Shown piece after piece: positions 53,704-62,247 of a stretch of 64,000 nucleotides of DNA. The stretch covers positions 48,394 to 112,393 of the forward strand of contig JAIYCX010000037.1 in NCBI GenBank assembly GCA_027487795.1, read 5' to 3'. Within the stretch, counting starts at the first letter, position 1. The number at the start of each line of letters is the position of its first letter. Made by a program: the position numbers and the translations under genes. Below the pieces are notes generated by a model. That model was not told where the DNA came from, searched no databases, and saw nothing but the letters and a program-made list of their open reading frames with translations. Source of the stretch: Pseudomonadota bacterium (GTDB lineage Bacteria > Bdellovibrionota_C > UBA2361 > SZUA-149 > DAOLCO01).

Positions 53704-54606
53704 ATGAAATGGATTAACTACCAACATCTTTTCTATTTTTGGAACATCGTTCATCATGGTAGCGTGACTGAGGCTTCAAGAATACTTAGACTTGCTCAAC
53801 CAACAATAAGCGCACAGATAAAAACTCTAGAAGAAATAATGGGAGAGAAGTTATTTTTACGCAGTGGGAGGAATCTTAAACTTACAGAAGTTGGACATTT
53901 AGTCTTTGATTATGCTGAAAAGATATTCTCCCTAGGCACTGAGCTAATGGATGTAATAAGCGATGGGAATATTCAATTAAAGAAAGAATTTAAAATAGGG
54001 ATATCCGAAGTTATACCCAAAACACTAGTATTTAAAATTATAGAACCAGTTTTTACAAATTTAAATAATTATAAAGTAATCTGCCTAGAAGATAAGACAG
54101 ATAAATTATTAGCAGACCTTGCTATAGGAGCTTTAGATCTAGTAATTTCAGATAGAGAAATACCACCTCATATAAAGATAAAAGGCTACAGTCACTTCCT
54201 AGGTAGTAGTACGATCAGCTTGCTAGGCAGCACTATACATAAAAATAAATATAAAAAGAACTTTCCAAAATCCTTAAATAACGCTCCATTGCTTATACCA
54301 TCCTCAGAAAGTATTCTACATAATGAAATTTTAAATTGGATTAGTAATAATCAAATATCACCTCAAATTCTAGCAAACTTCCAAGACACAGCATTAATGA
54401 AAATAGCTGCAAAAAATAAACTAGGGATAATACCTGTTCCTAAAATAATCTCAAAAGAAGTTTGTAAAGAATATAACTTAGAGGTAATTGGAGAAATAAA
54501 AGATATAAAAGAAAGATTATATATAATTACTCTTGAAAGAAGATTAAAAAATCCACTTATTGTAGAGATCTCAAATCAGAGCTTAAACTTGTTTGATAAT
54601 AGATAG
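53704..54606 (+). CDS. LysR-family regulator (NhaR-like)
   Basis: A 300-aa regulator with HTH WINYQHLFYFWNIVHHGSVTEASRILRLAQPTISAQIKTLEE and LTEVGHLVFDYAEKIF, closest in layout to NhaR, which controls Na+/H+ antiporter genes in E. coli. The C-terminal effector domain is typical. Its target is unknown; a K+ channel gene follows 122 nt downstream. Confidence 0.85.
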   Translation: MKWINYQHLFYFWNIVHHGSVTEASRILRLAQPTISAQIKTLEEIMGEKLFLRSGRNLKLTEVGHLVFDYAEKIFSLGTELMDVISDGNIQLKKEFKIGISEVIPKTLVFKIIEPVFTNLNNYKVICLEDKTDKLLADLAIGALDLVISDREIPPHIKIKGYSHFLGSSTISLLGSTIHKNKYKKNFPKSLNNAPLLIPSSESILHNEILNWISNNQISPQILANFQDTALMKIAAKNKLGIIPVPKIISKEVCKEYNLEVIGEIKDIKERLYIITLERRLKNPLIVEISNQSLNLFDNR

Positions 54607-54727
54607 AATGAGATATTTCTTGTAGGTTCAATAGATTGTGGCTTCGCATAGTGCCACACTTATGTTAACTTTAAGGTTCAGGAAACTAAAGTGTCGACAC
54701 TATTTCAGCTCTAGAAAAATTAATTTA

Positions 54728-55717
54728 ATGAAACACGAATCCATCCTAAAGCTCATTTTACCAGTAGTGTTTGTAATTATAATAGGCACATTTGGTTACA
54801 TAACCATAGAAGACTGGACATTTGTTGATTCGCTTTACATGACAGTTATAACTTTGACTACAGTTGGATTCGGTGAAATTCACGAACTTAGTAGTTCGGG
54901 CAGAATATTCACTATATTTTTAATAATTAGTGGAGTAGGTATTGCAACATATACTTTCACTAAAATTGTTGGACTTATTGTAGAAGGTGAACTTTTTAGA
55001 ACAAGGCAAAGAAAAAAAATGGAAAATATAATAAAAGACCTCAATGACCATATTATACTTTGTGGATATGGCAGACTAGGTCGAATCGTACATAAAGAAC
55101 TAGTACAAACTAAAGAAAAAATAGTAGTAATCGAAACTTCAGACGCTGCAAATAATGAACTAGTTTCAAAAGGCTTTTTAACTATCAAAGGTAGTGCCTA
55201 TGATGATGATATTTTAAAGTTAGCAGGTATAGATAAAGCTAAAGTACTCTTAACCCTATTATCAAGCGATGCAGACAATATCTATGTAACTTTATGTGCT
55301 AGAGATCTCAATCCAAATATAAAAATTGTAGCAAGGACAGAAGAAGAACATAGCGAAGCACGCTTAAAAAGAGCAGGTGCTACAGAAATTATAGCTCCAT
55401 ATAGAATTTCAGGTAATAAAATAGTCCAAAAAATCATGCGGCCTTATGTAAGTGATTTTTTAGAAATTACCGGAACTAATAAAAAACAAAATATCATGAT
55501 CGAAGAAGTAGTAATCCCACTCGACTCTAAAATCGTAGGTAAAAGCATAGAGGATTCAAATATTAGAGCAAAAACAGGAGCAATGATTGCAGCAATTATT
55601 TCTTCCAAAGGGGAAATGACTTTTAACCCTACTGGCAAAGATATTATTGAAGGTAATTCGACTATGATTGTTCTGGGACAAGAGGATGCATTGAAGAAGT
55701 TTAACTCTATATTTTAA
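54728..55717 (+). CDS. K+ channel with RCK (TrkA-N) domains
   Basis: A 329-aa channel subunit. TM1 (about 8-24) and TM2 flank a pore loop with the selectivity motif TTVGFGE (44-50). A cytosolic RCK part follows: HIILCGYGRLGRIVHKELV (Rossmann), VIETSD, IKGSAYDDDILKLAGIDKA and a TrkA-C-like end (EEVVIPLDSKIVGKSIEDSNIRAKTG). The frame opens further upstream, but ATG 54728 gives the standard architecture. Confidence 0.9.
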   Translation: MKHESILKLILPVVFVIIIGTFGYITIEDWTFVDSLYMTVITLTTVGFGEIHELSSSGRIFTIFLIISGVGIATYTFTKIVGLIVEGELFRTRQRKKMENIIKDLNDHIILCGYGRLGRIVHKELVQTKEKIVVIETSDAANNELVSKGFLTIKGSAYDDDILKLAGIDKAKVLLTLLSSDADNIYVTLCARDLNPNIKIVARTEEEHSEARLKRAGATEIIAPYRISGNKIVQKIMRPYVSDFLEITGTNKKQNIMIEEVVIPLDSKIVGKSIEDSNIRAKTGAMIAAIISSKGEMTFNPTGKDIIEGNSTMIVLGQEDALKKFNSIF

Positions 55718-55735
55718 TATTAATTTTTCTATCGC

Positions 55736-55770
55736 GTAAGGGTGAGGACTTAATCCTCACTTGTTGTTTG
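55736..55770 (+). repeat. REP-like element, copy 1
   Basis: GTAAGGGTGAGGACTTAATC... with hairpin GTGAGGA/TCCTCAC (55742-55748 with 55754-55760), followed by TTGTTGTTTG. The core and flank match copies at 56875 and 57012. Confidence 0.85.
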
Positions 55771-55793
55771 TTGTGCTGCTAGACCCTTAGAAT

Positions 55794-56546
55794 CTATCTT
55801 CCATACTTTCTTATAAATCGACTGACTTTAGGAGAGAATACAGAGGTGAAGACATTATCGAGATTAAAGCAGTTAGCAGATCCATAAGAAGTAATCCCTA
55901 CCAATCCATACTTTGTTTGACGTCCGGATTTATACTGCATAATCCCAGGTCCACCTGAATCACCCTGGCAAGCATTACCATATGCGTTTGTGACGCCACC
56001 ATATGCAAAAATTTTAGTACTATTTATTGATGTTGCTGTCATAGCAGCACCTTTAAACTGACCAACATTACCATTCTCATCTAAGCCATAACCATAAACT
56101 AATAATAGACTCCCCCTTCTTGGTTTTTTTCTAGAAATAGCAAAAGGCTTTATTTGTGCCGGAGCATTTCTACTAAGAGTAAGAATCGCTGCATCGTTTG
56201 TATTTGTTGTAGAATCGTAGTTAGGTGCTATGCGAGATGAACTAGCAAATATATAATCGACTCCCGAGAATTCAACACCTACAGAAGTAATATTTGTTCC
56301 TGACAAACAGTGAGCAGCAGTTAAAACTTTACGTCTTGCTATTAATGTTCCCGTACAGAAAAATCTCCCCAAAGACGTATCAATAACTAATTTAACAATA
56401 GCTGAATTAGTTGGATCTAAGGGAATACCAAAGTAAATTTTTGATTTGAGGACGTCAGTGCTACTGTCGATTGCTTGGATATTTGTTTGGGCAGAAGTGC
56501 TGTGGGAGGAGATTAAGAATAAGGTTATGGTAATTAGGTATTTCAT
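55794..56546 (-). CDS. Secreted trypsin-like (S1) serine protease
   Basis: A 250-aa exported protease. Signal MKYLITITLFLISSHSTSAQ. Catalytic His79 (TAAHC), Asp118 (NDAAIL) and Ser197 (QGDSGGP) are intact; Cys64/Cys80 and Cys193 would form disulfides. The substrate pocket residues are not decisive. It lies at the edge of the accessory region, flanked by REP-like repeats on both sides. Confidence 0.9.
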   Translation of the reverse strand: MKYLITITLFLISSHSTSAQTNIQAIDSSTDVLKSKIYFGIPLDPTNSAIVKLVIDTSLGRFFCTGTLIARRKVLTAAHCLSGTNITSVGVEFSGVDYIFASSSRIAPNYDSTTNTNDAAILTLSRNAPAQIKPFAISRKKPRRGSLLLVYGYGLDENGNVGQFKGAAMTATSINSTKIFAYGGVTNAYGNACQGDSGGPGIMQYKSGRQTKYGLVGITSYGSANCFNLDNVFTSVFSPKVSRFIRKYGR

Positions 56547-57297
56547 GATTTTATTTGTTTATGCTATTTCTAATTTCAACCCGTGACAAAATGTCACGAC
56601 TTCACTTCCTTCCTCTATAAGTCTTTGTTTTAACTTACTCCGATACTCACTAATTTCTTTTCCCTTAATTTTTAAATTTCATCGGTCATGCTTAAACATT
56701 TAATCCTAAAACGATAAATATTTCCATTATATCTATTCTTATGATTTAATTAAGAGTATTTTAATGATTGTTAGCTATCAGTTATCACTTATATTTAGTT
56801 TTATTTTTTAGCTTTCAATTATCTCTAAATTATATTCTGTTCAGAGTTAGTTTCTTATTAATTGTATCCATTGTGTAAGGGTGAGGACTTAATCCTTATT
56901 AGAACCCTTGCAAGCTCCCCGCGCATTAGTCTGCAAAGAATTTTTTTTGCTGAGCAAAAAAATTTCCAGCCTAATTGCTCCACCACCACCCCACTACCCC
57001 TACGGGCTTCGAATAAGGATTAAGTCCTAACCCTTACTTGTTATTTGTTTGTTATATTTTCGACTTTTAAAGATTTTAGTGTTCAGTTGTCGACAAACTG
57101 TATACAACTGAGTTTTCGAGTTGTTGTTGAGCCTAGTCTGTTTTTTTTAGGACTGTTTTTTTTAGGTACCACCCTATTTTTCTTTCCTACCTCCTGAAAT
57201 TTTTCCCAAGTAAAAGCGATAACAAAAAGCCTAGTACCTCCTCATCCCAAATATGAAAGTTATTAGGTCTGAGTTAACGAACAATAACGGAATAAAA
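56547..57297. other. 750-bp noncoding stretch holding the REPIN-like element
   Basis: AT-rich DNA without a convincing ORF. From 56875 to 57036 it holds two REP-like cores in opposite orientation. The remainder up to the RAYT gene has no other structure I could define. Confidence 0.6.
56875..57036. repeat. REPIN-like pair of inverted REP elements
   Basis: Copy 2 (56875-56900, GTAAGGGTGAGGACTTAATC...) and copy 3 in reverse (57012-57036) bound an approx 110-bp core, and would fold into one long hairpin. The outer flank after copy 3 (TTGTTATTTGTT) matches the flank after copy 1 at 55761. A RAYT transposase gene lies next to it. Confidence 0.8.
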
Positions 57298-58275
57298 ATG
57301 CCACGCCTGATACGTAAATATGAAAAAGACAGAGTATATTTCATATCTAATAGAACAGCAGAAGGACTACCCTTTGTGCCATGTTTATTAATAAATTCAT
57401 TTATATACGGTATCCTAGCAAGAGCCACCTGCTTGCAACCAAATGTAAGAATATGTCACTTCTTATTTATGGGAAACCACTACCATATGGTTGCAGTGCT
57501 AAAAGGAGACCCGGATGCTTTAAAAAGTTTTATGGAATACTTTGATGGGGAATTGGCAAAGTTTATAAATAGATTCAGAGGAAGAACAAATCGTAATGTC
57601 TGGGCTAGCACTTATGATGCTGAGACAATATTGACCTATGATTCTGCACTTGAAAAGATATCTTATCTATACCTAAACCCTATAACTGCTGGCCTTGTTA
57701 GTAGTATGAAAGAGTACCAAGGGGCAAGTTCTTGGAGATTCTTTACAAAGGGGATTAGTAGAAGTTATCGTTTCTTAGGAAGTGCAGGACTATCTAGGCT
57801 CCCCTATGGTGGAATAACAAAACAAGTAAGCTGTGAGATATTAAGAAAACAGCACAAGAATACTAATTTCCAGGAGAAGCACGAGCTGTTAACGGACCCT
57901 TATGCGTGGAAAAACTCTTTTCCTGAGGGTAAAGAGAAGAGCGAGGAGAAGGTTAAAAAAGAAATTATTGAAAGAGTAGAACTAGGAGAAGAGAAGATAA
58001 GAAAGCAGAGGAATGGGTTGCCAGTGATAGGAGCTCATAACTTAAGTAAGCAATGTTTTCATAAGCACTACATTAGTAAAAAGTATGGGAAAAGATCTAT
58101 ATGTATATCTAACTGTGCAGATGTAAGAAGTGCATTTGTAGAAGAGTATAGAGATTTTGTTAGGCTATGTCGTGCAGCATGGGAGGAGTATAAAATTACT
58201 AGGAGTCCAGTGATTTGGCCACCGGGGGCGTTTCCACCTGCTAGGTTAGTATTTGCGTCTGTTCTTGTTCTATAG
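57298..58275 (+). CDS. REP-associated tyrosine transposase (RAYT, Y1)
   Basis: A 325-aa Y1 (HUH) transposase of the RAYT class. MPRLIRKYEKDRVYFISNRT start; HFLFMGNHYHMVAVL contains the HUH metal pair (HYH at 61-63); YLYLNPITAGLV is typical of the group. A long C-terminal part (about 180-325) is lysine-rich. ATG at 57298 starts the MPR motif; a longer frame exists from 57253. REP-like repeats flank it, which points to a chromosomal RAYT and not a plain insertion sequence. Confidence 0.82.
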   Translation: MPRLIRKYEKDRVYFISNRTAEGLPFVPCLLINSFIYGILARATCLQPNVRICHFLFMGNHYHMVAVLKGDPDALKSFMEYFDGELAKFINRFRGRTNRNVWASTYDAETILTYDSALEKISYLYLNPITAGLVSSMKEYQGASSWRFFTKGISRSYRFLGSAGLSRLPYGGITKQVSCEILRKQHKNTNFQEKHELLTDPYAWKNSFPEGKEKSEEKVKKEIIERVELGEEKIRKQRNGLPVIGAHNLSKQCFHKHYISKKYGKRSICISNCADVRSAFVEEYRDFVRLCRAAWEEYKITRSPVIWPPGAFPPARLVFASVLVL

Positions 58276-58657
58276 CTGATAATTAATTTAAAATATTGGA
58301 TCTGTTTTTAAAGAATTTTTAATTCTTGTGACTTCCCTTTTTCTAAAATCAGTATTTTATGTACTAAGGTGTACAGTAGCACTACAAATCTCTTAATTCG
58401 TATCTTTTTAAAACTATATTTTTATAGAACTAGGTTAAATTTTAAATTACTAAATTATATTTCCTAATATTTAATCTTTTGTAGGTCTAAAAAATAATTT
58501 AATTATATAAAGAAGTGCTTGTATAATTATATGTATATAATTATAGGGAGTTAGAGTTTAAAAAAGAGGGACGTACTTATTCTTTAATTCCTTTACTTAT
58601 TTTTAAATTTTCATTAGCCTGTCAAGAATTATAAATTGCTAATACAGTTGAAATGAT
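58276..58657. other. 380-bp AT-rich gap, no gene seen
   Basis: Holds an AAGAATT...AATTCTT palindrome near 58311 and an AT-rich palindromic stretch near 58525-58545, but no coding or RNA signal that I can support. Confidence 0.5.
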
Positions 58658-59203
58658 ATGCGAACAATTATTGCAGTTCTTTTACATATCTTCCTATCCT
58701 CAGCATACGCTGATAGCCCTAAAAAATGGAATCCTAATCAAATAACGAGATATTTGGTAAATACCCCTGTTGATTGGATGACGTTCGGATCACAAAGAGC
58801 CTCAGATGCACTTACGCAAAAAACTGGTTATAAAATTGAAGTATCTTATAACAATATTATTGATAAGATTATTATTTCTACTAATCTAACAAAGGAAGAT
58901 GTCAAATTTGAATCTAAGGAACTAGCTCAAAAGTTTTGTCATGATCTTGTGCACAAAATAAGAAAAGCTGTCAATCTGAATGATGATGGAAATCCTGGAA
59001 CCCCGTATAACGAAAGCCAACTGCATTTATATTTTTCGCCTTGGGGATTTGAAAACATTAAAATGCCTGAAAAATTTGGTTCGAACTTGGATTTATTGGT
59101 ATTAATACAGACTAGGCACACGTTCTATATGGGCGATACGAATGAAATGAAAACCTGTGAAAGTCCATTAAGAAATGGAAATATAGAATTCAAAGATTTT
59201 TAG
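58658..59203 (+). CDS. Secreted hypothetical protein, 181 aa
   Basis: Signal peptide MRTIIAVLLHIFLSSAYA, then an unrecognised mature domain of about 160 aa with a YFSPWGFENIKMPEKFG region and two cysteines. It starts a series of four small genes between the RAYT gene and the HNH gene. The series may be part of the acquired island. Confidence 0.6.
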   Translation: MRTIIAVLLHIFLSSAYADSPKKWNPNQITRYLVNTPVDWMTFGSQRASDALTQKTGYKIEVSYNNIIDKIIISTNLTKEDVKFESKELAQKFCHDLVHKIRKAVNLNDDGNPGTPYNESQLHLYFSPWGFENIKMPEKFGSNLDLLVLIQTRHTFYMGDTNEMKTCESPLRNGNIEFKDF

Positions 59204-59321
59204 GTCAATTTATTATATAGATTCACTCTGCTTCTTTCATATCTCTTTAGTCAATGCTCAACTATTTCCCCTATGCTCCAAATAGGTTATCTTACCTCGC
59301 ATTAACCTTGATTGGCATTTT

Positions 59322-59573
59322 ATGAGCGACCTTAAACAAGAGACATTTGTTGAAATTTGCAATTCTCTTTCTTTTATATCTTTCTTGTATGGCACTACTC
59401 AACTAGTAAGAGATAGGGAGGAAATAGATGATTATGTTGATTCTAAATTACCAAAAGAAGTCTTTTTTAAGAAAAATTATATAGGTAGACAATACGGCGT
59501 AATGCCTATGCGCTATTGGGAAAAAGCAATTTACGAAGATAGCCCTGAGACTGCTGATAAAATCTTTAACTAA
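59322..59573 (+). CDS. Hypothetical protein, 83 aa
   Basis: A small soluble protein (SFISFLYGTTQLVRDREEID, GRQYGVMPMRYWEKAIYED). It ends 3 nt before the next gene, suggesting coupling. No family recognised. Confidence 0.5.
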   Translation: MSDLKQETFVEICNSLSFISFLYGTTQLVRDREEIDDYVDSKLPKEVFFKKNYIGRQYGVMPMRYWEKAIYEDSPETADKIFN

Positions 59574-59576
59574 GTA

Positions 59577-59792
59577 ATGAAAGACTCTAAAATTTTGTCG
59601 GAATATAAGAAGTATGCTTCTAGAAATTTTCCGATTAAGAGGAATCCGAACGACGATGAACAAATTGAAAGAATATATAATTATCTTCAGAATAATGCAT
59701 TAAATTTAGAGCGACGAGTCTCTTTTCTTCAAAGAGTTAAAGACATTTCTCTATTTTTTGTAGGTTCGTTCTGCCTAGCTTTAATTGGTTAA
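59577..59792 (+). CDS. Small protein with C-terminal membrane helix, 71 aa
   Basis: A charged N-terminal half and a hydrophobic tail (ISLFFVGSFCLALIG), a possible tail-anchored or membrane-tethered peptide. It follows the previous gene directly. Confidence 0.5.
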   Translation: MKDSKILSEYKKYASRNFPIKRNPNDDEQIERIYNYLQNNALNLERRVSFLQRVKDISLFFVGSFCLALIG

Positions 59793-59809
59793 CTTATTGG
59801 GAGAAAATT

Positions 59810-60160
59810 TTGAAAAAGTTGGTGATATTCATTTATGTTTTCGCATATGTAGGTCTATTTAATTGTAGCGAAGTAAATGCTGAAATAATTTTAAGAACCT
59901 GCGTAAGTACCTCTGGCAGGTCCACCTACTATATTAATCTAGATACTCTTACCCGTTCAGGTGAAATTCGATATAAATACATGAATCAAGATATTATTTA
60001 TTCCGCTCATTTAACAAAAATTGATGGCAATACCATAGATGGAATCGCTGTTTTTAAGAAGTCTAATTCAGGGGAAACACGAGGCAATCCTTTTGATTTT
60101 AAATATCTTATTCTTGATCGAGTTTTTTTTGAATTGAATGTTGAAGCTAAGTGCGAATAG
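59810..60160 (+). CDS. Secreted hypothetical protein, 116 aa
   Basis: Start taken as TTG 59810 (MKKLVIFIYVFAYVG...). Signal peptide cut near VNAE. The mature part is about 90 aa and contains Cys32 and Cys115, a possible disulfide pair. No family recognised. GGGAGAAAA precedes the start. Confidence 0.52.
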   Translation: MKKLVIFIYVFAYVGLFNCSEVNAEIILRTCVSTSGRSTYYINLDTLTRSGEIRYKYMNQDIIYSAHLTKIDGNTIDGIAVFKKSNSGETRGNPFDFKYLILDRVFFELNVEAKCE

Positions 60161-60170
60161 ATTAAGAAAT

Positions 60171-60215
60171 TGTCATGTCCTGAAATAGGTTGACAACCTA
60201 TTTCAGGACATGACA
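60171..60215. repeat. Perfect 45-bp palindrome
   Basis: TGTCATGTCCTGAAATAGGTTG (60171-60192), one A, then its exact complement (60194-60215). It has no T-tract on either side, so it is not a simple terminator. The half-site looks like the terminal repeat of an insertion sequence (inference), as if two ends abut. Confidence 0.92.
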
Positions 60216-60300
60216 GGTGACTCAAAAAGCAGGTTTCAACTCTTAAGATGGGGAATGAATTTTATTAACTAAAGAAAATTAAATCTGTATCAGATGTTCA

Positions 60301-61290
60301 CTATATCCGATTGGTCAAGTTGGGTGTCCAGCATAGTCCAGCAGATCCCAGTGGAAGTAAAACCTCATGCCTACCTGAGACATAGGGAGCAATTGAATAT
60401 TCATCGAATGTGAACAGAACTCCATTTGGTGTCAGATTAAAATCTTTAAAGTTTTCCAATTCTGGCTTAGTTCCATGTAGCATCTGATCATTCAACTTCC
60501 CATCTTCAGATCCATAACTTTTCAGTAATTCTTGACGAATGCTTTTGGAAACTACTTCAAGATAGTTTAAATCAAATTCATACAAATGAAAAAGTTTAAC
60601 CAAATAGACTGGTTTAATAAAATAGTTTAGCGTTCGAGAAAAATGATTAGGGTGATTTGCTCCCCTGTAGTAAGAAAAAAAGCTAAATCTTATACTAACA
60701 AAATATTCATTAAGTAAAGTAACTTCAAATGAACCTACAAAACTCGAAACTCCTTCACTCACCCCCACTTCTTTATTTTCAAAAGCCCAAGTCCATGGTG
60801 CTTCATTTGCAAGATTTCTTATTCCGCTAATATGCTCTAAGGCACCGTATTTAACTGCCGAATTAACTTCCTCTGCCCATGAAAACTTATCTTGGTTGAA
60901 TACTGGATATTCAACTTCTATCTCATACTTTAAGTGACCTTTATCTAATTCAGAAAATTTTTGTACTTGCCAGTTTGAAATTTCAACTTCCAAACTCCCA
61001 TTAGGATATTTTGGTGAATCCAAATCATATTTTTCACCAGAGAATATTTTTTGTCCTCTCTGTTTATATTGAATTAGAGATTTACGATCAATTTTATTAC
61101 TATGACAAAGCCTGTGACAGTTAGGACAAAGAGCAATCAAATTTTCCGAAGCATGCTCCATGCATTGCTCGTATGGTATTATGTGGTGAAGATCGACATC
61201 CAAATGACCACAATGCGGGATGGCACATCGATGCCCAGATTCCATAAGAACTTTTCTACGAATTTCTGCAGGAATGGCAGGTCGAGTCAT
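60301..61290 (-). CDS. HNH nuclease fused to DUF4163/DUF3298 (RsiV/PdaC-like) domains
   Basis: A 329-aa fusion. Residues about 10-75 form an HNH nuclease with zinc cysteines C22/C27 and C55/C58 and the HH (35-36)...N50...H59 active pattern (DVDLHHIIPY, ASENLIALCPNCHRLCH). After a linker, residues about 110-190 resemble DUF4163 (LKYEIEVEYPVF, EVNSAVKYG) and about 195-325 DUF3298 (SFFSYYRGANHPNH, VKLFHLYEFDLNYLE, FDEYSIAPYVSGRHEVLLPLG). No signal peptide or transmembrane segment exists, though DUF4163/3298 domains are usually extracytoplasmic (RsiV lysozyme receptor, PdaC). ATG at 61290. Confidence 0.85.
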   Translation of the reverse strand: MTRPAIPAEIRRKVLMESGHRCAIPHCGHLDVDLHHIIPYEQCMEHASENLIALCPNCHRLCHSNKIDRKSLIQYKQRGQKIFSGEKYDLDSPKYPNGSLEVEISNWQVQKFSELDKGHLKYEIEVEYPVFNQDKFSWAEEVNSAVKYGALEHISGIRNLANEAPWTWAFENKEVGVSEGVSSFVGSFEVTLLNEYFVSIRFSFFSYYRGANHPNHFSRTLNYFIKPVYLVKLFHLYEFDLNYLEVVSKSIRQELLKSYGSEDGKLNDQMLHGTKPELENFKDFNLTPNGVLFTFDEYSIAPYVSGRHEVLLPLGSAGLCWTPNLTNRI

Positions 61291-61429
61291 TATTCGAATC
61301 TATGTTAATGATATGTTCATGGGGCAAGCTTCTTCAGTTCATATTTAATTAAATCAGAAGTAAGAAAACCAAGGGTATCAATAAGTATCATTAATTCAAA
61401 AAATGTTCAATAAATAGCGATATTTCTAA

Positions 61430-61620
61430 ATCGATTCACTATAAGTCATTTCCACTACTTTTCTTTGTGCGTCTTTATCGTAATCAATATACCTTTAAGT
61501 GGTACTAATATTCTTATGTTCACAAAGTTTCATGACATCAACCAGACTTCGACCAGCTAGAGAAATCTTTTAGCACAATTGCTTACAAATCCGCGTCTTC
61601 CAGAATGAGAACTTTGGTAA
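61430..61620 (-). pseudogene. Decayed tyrosine recombinase (integrase) C-terminal remnant
   Basis: Translating the minus strand from about 61619 gives YQSSHSGRRGFVSNCAKRF then a stop/frameshift, followed in the next frame by AGRSLVDVMKLCEHKNISTT, an in-frame TAA, and RYIDYDKDAQRKVVEM. This is the HxxR box, the [G]HKxxxTT region and the catalytic Tyr of phage-type integrases. The gene is clearly not intact. Confidence 0.75.
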
Positions 61621-61663
61621 TTTTACTGACTTTGTTTCTTACTTAATTTCTATTCAGTTTTTT

Positions 61664-61728
61664 CTGCAAATAATCTCGATTATCTTCGATAACGGGGTAT
61701 GAGATATGTTAATGTTTTGAAGAGTTTA
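61664..61728 (+). repeat. 65-bp repeat, copy A
   Basis: CTGCAAATAATCTCGATTATC... to the end of the tta codon at 61728; it matches 63067-63131 at 60 of 65 positions. The repeat contains the start of a GIY-YIG nuclease-like reading frame, so it brackets the 62248 gene region. Confidence 0.88.
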
Positions 61729-61764
61729 ATTAGGTCGGATAAGATTTATATAGGGTCTTCATGA
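61699..61764 (+). pseudogene. GIY-YIG endonuclease fragment A (21 aa)
   Basis: From ATG 61699: MRYVNVLKSLIRSDKIYIGSS then a stop. This is the N-terminal GIY-YIG pattern (YVYVL...YIG) cut off after 21 codons. It shares its upstream region with fragment B. Confidence 0.7.
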
Positions 61765-62019
61765 GAGCCTGTTCTTACTAATTTAAATTCTCATAGACTT
61801 TTTTAAAGATCTCATAGATAGTTATAAGATACTAATATAAGTGGCCATAATCATACAATATGCTTTAGAATCAATTCATCTCTTAAGTAATTTATATATA
61901 TCCACTTTTAAGAGTAGAGCAGATTATTTAATAATAAAGCAACATAAACATTTCACTTATTCATAATAAATATTTATATTTAATAATTATAGTAAATTAT
62001 ATCTGGGTAGAAGATCTCA

Positions 62020-62247
62020 CTTAGTCTTTTTGTTAAGCTAAAATTCTCAATAGAGAGACTAAGAAAGGAAATATTTTTTCATAAGGTTTTTATAATTTCT
62101 TTAATTTCTATTTGAGCCTTAGAGTACAATTAATTGTGCTGTAAGGCTCAAGTAGGCTAAATTGAAGGGATCGGGGTCCGATTCAGCGTCAGATGGAGTT
62201 CATCTGAGCACTTACGATTAGCCTTCCTTAGATGAAAGGAAGTAGCC
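62020..62247 (+). promoter_or_regulatory. Structured leader with sequestered ribosome site
   Basis: Hairpins in order: CTTAGTCT/AGACTAAG (62020-62063); a 20-bp arm pair TTGAGCCTTA.../TAAGGCTCAA (62112-62151); outer stem AGGCTAA/TTAGCCT (62154-62160, 62218-62224) enclosing two hairpins ATCGG-GGT-CCGAT (62170-62182) and CAGATG-gagtt-CATCTG (62190-62206); then CTTCCTT/AAGGAAG (62223-62242), whose 3' arm is the ribosome site 5 nt before ATG 62248. The outer stem and the ribosome-site stem share 62223-62224, and TAGCC occurs twice (62219-62223 and 62243-62247), so mutually exclusive folds are possible. No known riboswitch class is recognised. Confidence 0.6.

Noticed and set aside
60171..60215. 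Terminator for the upstream 116-aa gene
   Set aside because: The stem is much longer than needed and no T-tract follows on either strand.
61102..61308. Plus-strand ORF over the HNH gene
   Set aside because: The HNH domain is on the minus strand with intact zinc cysteines; the plus frame is a shadow.
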